A DNA stretch of 64,000 bases, taken from assembly GCA_003194525.1 (NCBI GenBank), contig NBIV01000088.1, positions 186,001 through 250,000 of the forward strand, read 5' to 3'. The stretch is from Gracilariopsis chorda (lineage: Eukaryota; Rhodophyta; Florideophyceae; Gracilariales; Gracilariaceae). The translations under genes and the position numbers were made by a program. Numbering within the stretch: position 1 is the stretch's first letter; each line of letters starts with the position of its first letter. Below are positions 31,547 to 41,184 of the stretch, piece after piece. Below the pieces are notes generated by a model, which was not told the origin of the DNA, did no database searches, and worked only from the letters and a program-made list of their open reading frames with translations.

Positions 31547-32239
31547 ATGGTTCACGTCTCCTCCGAGAAGGTTTCCATCAGATATATCCTCAACTCCAGC
31601 CCCGCCGCGTCCAACGACGCGCTGCAGCCCGCACGCCGTCCGTCGCCCACCGCCGCCGCCGCCGCCGCCGCCGCGCCCTTTGACCACCTGCTCACCGCCG
31701 CCGCCCTCATCCGCGACCGCGAGCAACAGCCGCAACTAAAGCTCCGCCAGTCGTCGCCGTCCTCTCTGTGTTCGTCCACCGCCAGCACGCTGCCGCAAGC
31801 GGCCCCCAAGCGACGGAAGCGCCAGACGCGCAGCTGCGGCGAGTGCGGACGCATCTTCGGCGACGCCTCCTCCGTCAAGAAGCACACGCGCGTGGTGCAC
31901 CTCAAGATCAAGGAGTTTGCGTGCGAGCAGTGCGGAAAGACGTTTGCCGAGAAGAGCAACAAGGCCAAGCATTACATCGCCGCGCACCTCAACCAGCGCA
32001 ACCACAAGTGCGACATCTGCGGAAAGGAATTTAACTTCACCGACGGCCTGCGACGACATAAGAATAACGTGCATCTCAACCTGCGACCGTACCCGTGCGA
32101 ACAGTGTAACACGGCGTATAAGCAGAAGACTCATTTGATGAAACATCGCCAGTCTGTGCATGGTATCTACTCGCCGCCCAAACACACCTACTACAACGTT
32201 AACGACAGCACTAACCATAACAACCACAACAGCAACTAG
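31547..32239 (+). CDS. C2H2 zinc-finger protein, four fingers
   Basis: A 230-residue nuclear DNA-binding protein, probably a transcription factor. Four C2H2 fingers follow each other at residues 97-118, 126-147, 155-176 and 184-205, each with Cys-x2-Cys and His-x3/4-His spacing and TGEKP-like linkers replaced by HLKIKEF, HLNQRNH and HLNLRPY. A basic nuclear-localisation stretch (PKRRKRQ) lies at 87-93. The N-terminal 85 residues hold VSIRYILNSS and an Ala tract coded by a GCC repeat. The C-terminus is Asn/His-rich. The frame is open upstream to 31298, but that part is Pro/Ser-rich leader with no ATG; the ATG at 31547 is chosen. Target genes cannot be inferred. Confidence 0.85.
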   Translation: MVHVSSEKVSIRYILNSSPAASNDALQPARRPSPTAAAAAAAAPFDHLLTAAALIRDREQQPQLKLRQSSPSSLCSSTASTLPQAAPKRRKRQTRSCGECGRIFGDASSVKKHTRVVHLKIKEFACEQCGKTFAEKSNKAKHYIAAHLNQRNHKCDICGKEFNFTDGLRRHKNNVHLNLRPYPCEQCNTAYKQKTHLMKHRQSVHGIYSPPKHTYYNVNDSTNHNNHNSN

Positions 32240-34210
32240 GCGCGATACCGCCTTCTTTTTTTTACTCTTTTACTTTTTGCTAGCGACCGCTGTTGAACTA
32301 GAGCATATTTTGCGCCCTTTTTTTTGGGCTTGTGTTGTTCTACATGAGTAAACAGTGTGATATAGTTTTGATGAGTATATATATACAAGGGAGGCGGCAA
32401 GCGGCAGCATGCGCTGGCGGCTGACAAAACGAGAGGCGCTACGTCACACGCAAGGGCACTGTACCTTGCACCACATAGCGAGAAGCGTGCTGTTCCGGCG
32501 CAGTGTCCATTGCGTGCGGCTGCGGATGCGGCCATGTGGCAAGCGACATGCAATGCGGACATGCAAACATGGACGGACATGAACAGCGTACATGGAGCGC
32601 GAAGTGAACGTGTTTTTGCAGGCGCGGCTTCCAGCAGCTGTGAATGGTGTGGAATGATGCACGACGTGTGGAGAAGGGAACGGATGGTGCTGCTCACCAG
32701 CGCGATGGAAGCTGACGGAGAGAAGACGTGTGCTTGTTGTGAGCGTTGTGTAACTTTACGCATTGGCCACTGGCGAACATGCCGTACGCTGCCGCCAGCG
32801 CGGCCGGAGGCAGCGTGCCACATCGCACAGCCCGCACACGCACTTGCATAGCATGCAAGCTTACAGAGCGCGCCAGCCGCCGCCGCTGATCTAACTGCGG
32901 ACAAAAAGAGTTGCGTTGTTGTAAGTTTTGTGCTGACATTATTCAAACGTTTCTCTTTCCAGGCGGTGTGCCCTTCCAGTGCACTTTGCACCCGCGTCAC
33001 GCATGGCGCGCGCCTGTTCAGTACGCGTGACGTCAGTCACTGCTTTCATTTTGCTTTTCGCCTCCTTGCATGCACGGTACACAACCGTGTCTGCGCACTC
33101 ATGCCATCGACGTCACCGCCACATGGCGCTTCTTCATTTGCTGCGCTACCTGTTCGCCGCGCTTTCCACTGCTTTTGGTTCACTGTCATCCATCGGTTGA
33201 CAGTGAATACAAACACCTCGCACCCTCCAACCGTTAAGCGCTTCAACTTGTGTAAACCCCAAATTGTGCGACGTGCAACTATTGCCATGCCCCCCCCCCC
33301 CCACAAACAAGTGAACGTCCTCCGCCTTTGCACAATCGCTACTGCCAAACCCACGTCATCCCCCCGCAGCGTTTGCTTCCAGCCCGCTCCTCAATCCGCT
33401 ACAACATACGCCCTCACATTCTTGCCAACTCAACTTTTGTCATTGTCAACCTACCTTTGCAACCATAGAAAGTGACCACAATAAACTGTAGCTCAGCCCG
33501 AAGGGCTGACCTTGTAGCTGTTTCTAGCTTTGTGTCTTCTCCACTGTCTCCCTCCTCCCATCATGCTGGTGAAGGCAGATCAGCGAGGTCATTTATTTGG
33601 TGCCTCCAGTCGGGACGAGTGGACTGTAAACCACGTCCCAACTGGTGGCCAGCGTGTCTCCATTCACAGACCTGACCCCCCCGCTACCGTTGTACCAACA
33701 ACTGCACTCGTCTTCTCCCCGCGTACAACGGTAGTGCCGAGCAGCCAATCACTAAAAAGACAGCGCTCAACGCTGTACACAACTCCACCCCCCCCGTACA
33801 CGTGCACACGTGCACACATATTGCTACACGCACAACATCACACGTGGTGCACACGTAGCACACGTATTACTACACGCACAACATCACACGTGGTGCACAC
33901 ACGTAGCACAGCGTGCCGAGAACCACCGCCGAGCGCTGTTTGTGACGCTCTCAACATGCAACGCGCTCCAAAAAAAGCAGCACGTCACCGCGAGCCGCTG
34001 CCCGCACCACCCCGCCATCGAGTCGCTACCACCGCCTTCCAATAACAGTGTACACACGCGCCTGCCTGCCCGTGCGATCACCGTCCGCACACGCAGCGAG
34101 CGCGCTACTCCCCTTCCACCGTCCCCCGTTTCCTACCAACACTCAACTTCTTCTCTCTCCGCCTGTTTAAACTCGTGTATGCTCTACTTCCACCCCCCTT
34201 GGCGTTCGCT
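32240..34210. promoter_or_regulatory. Intergenic region with Miro upstream sequence
   Basis: 2 kb between the zinc-finger gene and Miro. No supported gene; long frames here are low-complexity. It contains a 13-base C run (33290-33302), a small hairpin with GAA loop (AGCCC stem, about 33495-33508), a 12-bp perfect inverted repeat (33684-33695 with 33723-33734) and a 46-bp tandem duplication (33820-33911). The last 150 bases are a pyrimidine-rich leader. Confidence 0.5.
33820..33911 (+). repeat. 46-bp tandem duplication rich in CACGTG/GTGCAC
   Basis: The unit beginning ATTGCTACACGCACAACATC is repeated once with a few changes (second copy at 33866). It contains ACACGTGGTGCACAC, a dense set of G-box-like and palindromic ACGT/GTGCAC cores. 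It lies 300-390 bp upstream of the Miro start. Confidence 0.85.
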
Positions 34211-36283
34211 ATGAAGGACTCGGCCACAATTGTCGTCGTCGGTGACGGTGCGTTTTGATCCCACCCCCTCTGTCCTCTTTGTTTTGCTCCTCTCTGCGCT
34301 GTGCTGACCTCCCCCGCCCGCTTGTCATCCCTTCCATCCAACAAATTGTCAAAAACCAAAATTGTAGAAAGCGTCGGCAAGACTTCCATCATTGAGGTCC
34401 TCATCACTGAGAAGTTTCAGGAAAACGTTCAACCAGTGCTCCCCGTCGTCGTCGTCCCCAAGAATGTCACCCCAGAGCGCGTCAATGTCTCCATCGTAGA
34501 CACCCCAGGAGATCCGCGTCAAGTCGCCAAGGTCGACGACGACCTCAAATCCGCAGATGTTATAGTTCTCGTCTACGACGTTAACAACGAACTCTCCACC
34601 AAACGCGTATCCTCGCACTGGCTCCCCAAATTCCGCGCCGCAACTCTCAACGTCCCAATCATCCTTGTCGGCAACAAGATCGACACGCGCGGAGGAATCG
34701 CCGACCCCACTGCCGCCGCCAAAATGGAGGAGTTCATCAAACCTATCATGGACGATTTTAGAGAAGTTGATGTCTGTATTGAGTGCTCCGCCAAAACCGT
34801 CTCCAACATTTCAGAGGTGTTTTACTTTGCTCAAAAGGCCGTCTTGTATCCCACGGGCCCGGTGTATGACGTTGATAAGCACTGCTTGAAACAGGACGCA
34901 AGGACTGCTTTGCGCCGTATTTTCAAGCTGTGCGACAAGGATGGCGATAGCGGCTTGAGCGACAAGGAGCTCAATGACTTTCAATACTATTGCTTTAATG
35001 TACATTTACAAAAGGACGAAATGGAGGGCGTCAAGAAGGTTGTCCGAGAAAGCTGTCCACAAACTGGAATCAACCCCGACGGCTCGCTTTCCGAAGAAGG
35101 CTTTATCTTCTTGCATACGCTTTTCGTCCAAAAGGGAAGACTTGAAACCACATGGATCGTACTTCGCAAATTCGGATATGATGATAACATGCGCCTGCAC
35201 GTCAACAAGTCGCAGATACCCTCCTGCAACGAAGACCAAACCATCGAGATCAGCGACGATGGTATCGCCTTCCTGGGAAACCTCTTCGCGGCTGCGGATT
35301 CCGATGCGGATGGCATGCTCTCGGCCAGTGAGCTTCGCAAGCTCTTCGCAGACTGTCCAGACGGTCCGTTCCACGTTGGCAAGAGAGTATTGGGCGATCG
35401 GTTGACAAGGCGATCGGATGAACCTGGCAAGGATGCGCACATGACTTTAGAGGCGTTTATGTGCAGATGGGCTATGTATGTCATGGACAGTGTCCCGGAC
35501 GCTCTGCTGACACTACGGTATCTGGGCTACCCTGACGACAAGGCCCCGCTCAAGGCTACCAAGGGAAAGCGAAAAGATCGGTATAACCGCACGGTAAGCA
35601 AGCAGGTCATTAGTGTGGCGGTGCTTGGTCGCGATGGTGACCTGAAGACCGACATTGTTCGGGGCCATGTAGGGTTGCCACCTGTTGGGGTGGACGCCAG
35701 CAGTGCCATGTCTGCTGCTGACGTCACATATTCAGAACGGGATCGAAACGACGTTCCTTCTGAAACCGTCAAGACGGTCGTTCTAAACCAAATTCCCGAG
35801 GAGAGTATGTCGTCTCTGTTCGCGACGCGAAGCAAACTGGAGGCCATCGATGTCATGTGTATTGTATTCAATGCCGATGATGAGGAATCGTTTGAGAAAG
35901 CGCGACTGATATGGCAGGCGCTGGAGGCCAGAAAGCCCACCATCAAGATCCCGTTCGTTCTCGTGGCGTGTGTTACCCAGGACATTCTTGCAAATGGTTC
36001 TCCCGCTCTGGAAGCCGCGGACAAGCTTTGTGCGGAACGTGATTTCCCGACTGCGACCCGCGTCTTGATTGAAGACGCAGAGTTTGGCTCTTTGTATTCT
36101 GATTTCCTTGGGGTTGCGCTACATCCTGAAGTGATTTGCCAAGATTACTACGATGGTGTGTCAGCCAGCGGTTCCGCTCTCGTAACTGCTGCAAAATGGA
36201 CTGCAATTGCGGTTGCCAGTGGCACTTTGATATATGGAGCAAAACGAGTATACGACTACTATACAACAAAGCCGTCTTCATGA
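34211..36283 (+). CDS. MIRO: Mitochondrial Rho GTPase Miro, two exons
   Basis: Miro GTPases sit in the outer mitochondrial membrane and act in mitochondrial movement, inheritance and ER contact. Exon 1 is 34211-34247 and exon 2 is 34368-36283, joined across a 120-bp GT-AG intron (GTGCGT...TTGTAG). The join completes the first P-loop, GDESVGKT at residues 11-18. The 650-residue product then shows DTPGD (G3), NKID (G4) and ECSAK (G5), EF-hand loops DKDGDSGLSDKE and DSDADGMLSASE, a second GTPase-like domain and a C-terminal membrane anchor (AIAVASGTLIYGAKRVYDYY). The second GTPase P-loop reads GRDGDLKT and lacks the canonical GK pair, so it is probably inactive. The first intron interrupting the P-loop codon makes the start unambiguous. 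Confidence 0.93.
34248..34367 (+). other. Miro intron 1
   Basis: A 120-bp intron with donor GTGCGT and acceptor ATTGTAG. Removing it joins GAC G to AA AGC and restores the P-loop. Without removal, a TGA follows 14 codons after the start. Confidence 0.9.
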
Positions 36284-38204
36284 TTTGTGCTCTACGCGTT
36301 AAGTGTGAGCTAAACATACATATTCGTTGGGGTTCACGCTGAATCCTCCCCTGTTCTTGTGTTTCACTGGTGGGCACCGGGGTATTGGTGACGGTAGCAG
36401 GATATATCTGTGAGTAACACAAACAGTTTTGTTGAAGAATCGTTGCGAAACGGCTTGAACGTAGAGTTTAAAACATTTTGCAAGTAAGGTGCTTGTGACT
36501 CGCGTCCCTTGGGAAGATGGAGCAAAGGTTTGTGTTCCAGTCTTCGTAACTTACAAAGTTGTTTCCAAAGTGCTCAACTACAATTCAACCAGCTATCATC
36601 ACGGAATGTGGTCCGCCAAGTGTGAAGAAATGCGTTATGACTAGATAAGAAACATTGGCTACTAAAAGAAAATGCTTGGACCGCAGCTGCTGCTTTCTTT
36701 ACGTCGTTGCTACAGTTAGCATTCTTTCGAATACGGGATACTGAAACAGTGTCCTTTCCGTGTTGCGGAGTTGCAACAGACTATCGCAAACAGAAGTATT
36801 GAATGTCTGGCACACAAGAAAAGTGAAATTCCGTTATCTTCTTCGGTAGAGTTTTGTCTAGCTGTGAAACCGTTTCACGAGTTCTTTCTTCAAATTAGTC
36901 CAGAAGTACGGAGTATATTAAAACGCGCTACTGCTTCTAAGGTGTCAGCTTTGCTTCAATTTGGCAACAAAGAGTGTACTTTGAGATGTCGTAGGAAGAA
37001 CGCTTTCCTCTTGACTACCGCTCTGTAATAGTTCGGTGATCAAAGATAGTTGTTCGACAGACCGCTGAAAGATTACGCTTGAAACTTCTTTGGAGCATTG
37101 CTTCATACATGCAAGAGACTGGTTTCCGTTCTTGAAGAGCACGCGTAACATGAAGAAGTATGCTGAATTATTCTGAGCACGTCGCAAGTAGATTCTACCC
37201 GAAAGCCAGAAAGAAGTGTCAATCACAAATATAAAACGCTACACAAAAAGCAAACGCAACTTGCTGATATGTTGGATAGTGAAACATCGGGAAGCGAGAG
37301 TTGTCACAATGTCCGTGAAATGGACTACTATAATAATTTGATGGATCACATGAGACACGCCACTAGTCCCCTCTTCAGACAAAATCGCGCTAAACAATTC
37401 GCTTTACATGGCCCGCCGACTTTTCTGTCAATGAAATCTTAGAGAAGTGAACATGTTCATCTGTCGGATTTGCTTCCGGAAAAAGCTTCGCGAGAAGAGA
37501 TGTGAATCGGTTGGATGAACCAGTATGGTACAATGGTCTGCCCTTCGTATCTAGTGTAATCACAAGTATAAGGCCCTAACCCTGCAGTATTCAGACAGAA
37601 TGTTGAGGGATACAATTATATCTACGGAGTTCGGTAATCAGGATCAGAGCTCGTGAATCCGCGCGTGGCTTAAGCCATGTGTTGTTGGCTGGTAAAGATC
37701 TACTTCTTCTGTTCTCCTGCAACCCTTACAACACACGTCATTGTTTTAACCAATGCTAACTTCATGTGCTCCTTTGCAGGTGATTCATCGCATGCCTGTG
37801 CCTGAAAGGGCTTCTTACTAATTCAGCTCTGGCACTTGGTCTTCTCGTTTCGGTTTCCCTCTTGGGTGCTCGCGAAGGCACAACACTGCTTCACGTTCCA
37901 TTGCCAAAGCTGACCCATTGGAAAGAAGCGTATCGGTTTTAAATTCGTTTTAAAACATTTTCGACAGTGGCCCACCGTGATTTGAACCTTTCTAATGGTG
38001 TGTCGCTTATCGTACGAAGCGTTATTAGCAGACATTCAAGCTTCGACAATCGCAACCTAACAGGGGAACAGCGCCTTCGAATTATCTGTCTTCGTCATGA
38101 ACTTCCTGAAGAACGTCCTCCAGTAGTTGCAGCCACTTTTCCAGAAGCAGCTGGACCAAGATTGCTACGCCTTCCAGCTTATACTGCCATCATTTCGTTC
38201 TGCG
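36284..38204. other. Intergenic stretch with no supported gene
   Basis: 1.9 kb between Miro and the TB2/DP1-like gene. Frames are short. A nine-codon reading frame (38097-38126) lies just upstream of, and in frame with, the next gene. Confidence 0.5.
38097..38126 (+). promoter_or_regulatory. Short upstream reading frame before the TB2/DP1-like gene
   Basis: ATG at 38097 starts nine codons (MNFLKNVLQ) ending in TAG at 38124-38126, in the same frame as the main gene; the frame continues open after the stop. It could be an upstream ORF that tunes translation, or a stop separating an original longer N-terminus from the present start at 38205. Confidence 0.35.
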
Positions 38205-39785
38205 ATGGAGTACATACGTGCATTCAAACTCCTCACACGTGAAGCGAGAGCTTACCTGCACAATATTGTGCCATTGGCTCGTGAAACGCTTCAATCGTCA
38301 TTTACCACAGCCTATCTGATTGCTCGACTGATTTACGCCATCGCGCGGCCTCTTGTAGCGCTTCTAATCAACCTGTATTACATACTGCTGCCCACGTTTA
38401 CTTTTCTTCTCCGAACACTATGGAATACTTTCTGCCGTCAACCACCCCGAGTACTCGCAATAGAAGCAGGAGCAGCTCTGGCTATAACAGCCCTTCTTCT
38501 CTTAGAAAGGCGTTTCCGGTTTTTCCACAGGTTCTACTCCTTCTATGCCGTAACATCTTCAAGAGTTGCCGGAACCTATCGCAAATTCCTGAGTGAAGTT
38601 CGCACAAAATCCAAACTCGCCGCACTCTCCATTCCGCACATGATCTTTCTCGTTGTGGTTTTCGGGTTCCATTCAACCATTGGTAAGAGCATTTCGTCCT
38701 GGATACAAGGACCGACACTTCTTTTGTACTCATGCGTTCGTCCCGCTATCCGCACCATCTTCTTATTGTACACGGTTGAGATTGACGAAGGGCGCAAAGC
38801 TGATCCCACAAATCCGAGTACACCGCCAAGACCTTCGTCTCAGGAGCCTGGCACTAGGGTTTCTGGCGATAGAGCTTTACGAAACCGTCGTCTCGGTTTT
38901 GGCTCTGATCACAAGCGCGGTATATCCGGTGCTCGTCGAATTGAGAAGCCAGGCGCGTCTCGCCGTGCAAATGCGGCGAACGAGGCAGAAAACTCTAACG
39001 ATAGCGCACGGCCACTCCTTGCTGACTCAACTCGTGGAGAGAGTTTCAACAGCGTTCCAAATCAGGACAAAGCAGAATTGAAGGCCCTACGCTCATGGGT
39101 GGTGTTTGGAATAGCATGGGGCTGCCGATCACTATCATGGTACTTCTGCCCACAACTCTTGGAACATTTTGTCACCAGTTTCGACATCTTGCTCTTCTAT
39201 TTCTTCGTATGGGCAGAGCTTGAATTGACGAAAGGTGCAGAGGTTTTGTACTCAATAATTGCTAGGACATCTCGTAGCCGGCTTCGGAAGCCAAGGGGTG
39301 AAGGTGTTCAGAAGTTGAACATTTTTCTGCGGTTGCTCGTAGCAGCCGGTATATTGAAGGATGATCAGACTAGTGATCTGTTTGGCTTCGCGGCAGAGTC
39401 AGGTCTGACATTGTTGGGAACGATTTTCCTGATTACCCCACGCATGCTGACATTTGTAGGAACCGTAGCCATCGGTTTGATGATGCCTGCCTACTTAACA
39501 ATTGCGGTGATAGAGGCAGGAGATCCGAAGGGCCTTTATCGATATAACTGGCTATCGTACTGGAGTGTTTTGTCTCTCATTGAGGCTGCGTATACCGCGG
39601 CATCGAACCGGTTGGGATGGCTTCCATTGTGGTATCATGTCAAAATGTGTGTTGTCATGTGGTTACAGCTTCCATACTTTAGGGGAGCCTCGACATTATT
39701 GGACCGGATGATGGGACAAGTGGGAAGTACGTTATCGTCTGTAAAACGGCAGGTGGTGACACCTAGGAAAAGGAAGCGAGCATAA
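38205..39785 (+). CDS. TB2/DP1/HVA22 (REEP)-like multi-span membrane protein
   Basis: TB2/DP1/HVA22/REEP proteins shape tubular ER membranes. The 526-residue product has several hydrophobic segments: an N-terminal group (residues about 25-85 and 85-105), another at about 145-190, and a C-terminal group. Residues about 449-497 (YWSVLSLIEAAY ... LPLWYHVKMCVVMWLQLPYF) match the TB2/DP1 core with its PLWYxxK and WLQxP features. An earlier stretch from about 312 (RSWVVFGIAWGCRSLSWYF and an acidic-aromatic hairpin) may be a first, degenerate copy of the same fold. A charged, disordered linker separates the halves (about 205-305). This is much longer than typical REEP proteins (about 180-260). ATG at 38205 is the first in frame after an upstream stop. 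Confidence 0.65.
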   Translation: MEYIRAFKLLTREARAYLHNIVPLARETLQSSFTTAYLIARLIYAIARPLVALLINLYYILLPTFTFLLRTLWNTFCRQPPRVLAIEAGAALAITALLLLERRFRFFHRFYSFYAVTSSRVAGTYRKFLSEVRTKSKLAALSIPHMIFLVVVFGFHSTIGKSISSWIQGPTLLLYSCVRPAIRTIFLLYTVEIDEGRKADPTNPSTPPRPSSQEPGTRVSGDRALRNRRLGFGSDHKRGISGARRIEKPGASRRANAANEAENSNDSARPLLADSTRGESFNSVPNQDKAELKALRSWVVFGIAWGCRSLSWYFCPQLLEHFVTSFDILLFYFFVWAELELTKGAEVLYSIIARTSRSRLRKPRGEGVQKLNIFLRLLVAAGILKDDQTSDLFGFAAESGLTLLGTIFLITPRMLTFVGTVAIGLMMPAYLTIAVIEAGDPKGLYRYNWLSYWSVLSLIEAAYTAASNRLGWLPLWYHVKMCVVMWLQLPYFRGASTLLDRMMGQVGSTLSSVKRQVVTPRKRKRA

Positions 39786-39883
39786 CTTGTTCGATATAGC
39801 TTTTCCAAGCCAGCGACTCTGTGGTAACAATTGGTACCGACAAAGACTCTATTCTCGCTAATCAAGTAAGCAACACGTCAATG

Positions 39884-40669
39884 TCATTGACTGAGGTCAC
39901 GCTCAGAGATAATTCTCTCAATTTCCGGAGTAACTTGTTCAAGTTGTTCCCCTCTTATGGCCTTGTATGTACCATTTTGTTCCTTTGCAACGAGCCATAC
40001 GGAATGGGACGGACGGACGACGAAATATGTCTCACCATCGTGAAGGAATTCGGCAAGGACTTCCACGTCTTGTTCGGATTCCTCTTCAACGGTAGCGACA
40101 AAATCATCGTCGCTAGTATCGTCCTCGTCCTCGTCATCATCATCATCATCATCGTCACCTTCGACCTCGTCTGCTAAACTGTCAAACTCGCTGTCGTCCT
40201 CCGCTGTCATCACAAAGGCGGTGTTTTTGAGCTCAATGCGCTGTTCTGAACATACTGCCTTTGCGACAGGATAAAGGTCTGCGACAAGATTGTCATCCTC
40301 AACTGTTTCAAGTAGGCCGTCGGCGCTGTTTTTCGCTAGGGCAACTGCTTCGTCGATTGGGTAACATAGAATATACGATTGTCCTTCGAATTCAAATCCT
40401 TCTTCAATACCAACAGCGATGGAACGGCGCGTCTCGGGGTCGAGAAGAGTTACTTGAGGCTCATCTTCTTCGAACTCTTCATCTCCATCTGGAGCCTCAT
40501 TAAAGCACTCCGGCGTTGAGCGAATTGAGTGAGGACAGGAATCCGAAAATGGTTGAAGTTGAGCTCGTTTCCACGTGCTGGGCAGAAGAGTGGAACCACG
40601 TGTGAAGGACCGCGATGGTGATTTGAACTGATGAGTGATATATGTTAGAGGAGGGACAAACGCACTCAT
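39884..40669 (-). CDS. DUF3727-domain protein, plastid-targeted
   Basis: DUF3727 occurs in cyanobacteria and in plastid-bearing eukaryotes; its function is not established. The 261-residue product begins MSAFVPPLTYITHQF and is Ser/Arg/Pro-rich to about residue 55, a likely transit peptide. The domain starts at VTLLDPETRRSIAVGIEE (73-90), continues with GQSYILCYPIDEAVAL and the signature LYPVAKAVCSEQRIELKNTA (132-151), and ends with a second half, EVLAEFLHDGETYFVVRP and VTPEIERII. The two halves are separated by an acidic insert including eight Asp in a row (173-180), coded by an ATC-rich microsatellite. The frame is open upstream to 40933 without an ATG. Its stop is 98 bp from the convergent TB2/DP1-like stop. 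Confidence 0.75.
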   Translation of the reverse strand: MSAFVPPLTYITHQFKSPSRSFTRGSTLLPSTWKRAQLQPFSDSCPHSIRSTPECFNEAPDGDEEFEEDEPQVTLLDPETRRSIAVGIEEGFEFEGQSYILCYPIDEAVALAKNSADGLLETVEDDNLVADLYPVAKAVCSEQRIELKNTAFVMTAEDDSEFDSLADEVEGDDDDDDDDEDEDDTSDDDFVATVEEESEQDVEVLAEFLHDGETYFVVRPSHSVWLVAKEQNGTYKAIRGEQLEQVTPEIERIISERDLSQ

Positions 40670-41158
40670 CGGGGGAGAGAGTCGACGGTACAGTACGCTG
40701 GCTGAAGAGGTTTGTTGAAAGATCAAGTCCCTGATGTGCGACCAAGCGGATTGCGTCTGCTGAAAGGGAAACTTTGCGAATCTCGAGTGCAGTAGTCTAG
40801 GTCCGCTGCGAATGTGATGCACACTTATTGTGAGTTTAGGTAAAGCTAAGTGGGCATTAGGGGAGTACAAGCTTGATACGTTAGCCTTGTAAACTTTATC
40901 CTTCTCGACCACAAAGAACTGGAAGCGCAGCAAGATGTTCCCTGAATCTTATCTCACATTCAAGAGCACTTCTCCGAGCCAAAAGGAGGCCTCCCCTATC
41001 TACGAGTTTGAGCCATACCAACTCCAGAGATAACCATGGATCACAGCTCCACGTTCTCGTACGAAGGATAGCTTTTGACATGAGCCATTAGCCCTCAGAT
41101 CGTCTGGAGATCCTGCCCCAAGCTTACCGTTTCTCAAGTTGAGAATCTCAACGTGTAA

Positions 41159-41184
41159 AGTTACCAATTTGGTACCGTTGGTAA
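41159..41184 (+). repeat. 26-bp palindromic insertion next to the left transposon end
   Basis: GTTACCAA and TTGGTAAC form an 8-bp stem around TTTGGTACCG. The right end lacks this segment: there TTACACG follows the inverted repeat directly. A related core (TACCGTTGGTACC and variants) recurs at 24940-24954, 26863-26878 and 46576-46589, and as a split inverted pair at 33684-33734. Confidence 0.7.

Noticed and set aside
32236-33475. Long frames on both strands between the zinc-finger gene and Miro
   Set aside because: Overlapping frames of similar length on both strands with Cys/His/Ala-rich composition indicate GC-driven open frames.
33820-33911. CRISPR-like tandem repeat
   Set aside because: Only two adjacent copies with no unique spacers, in a eukaryotic genome.
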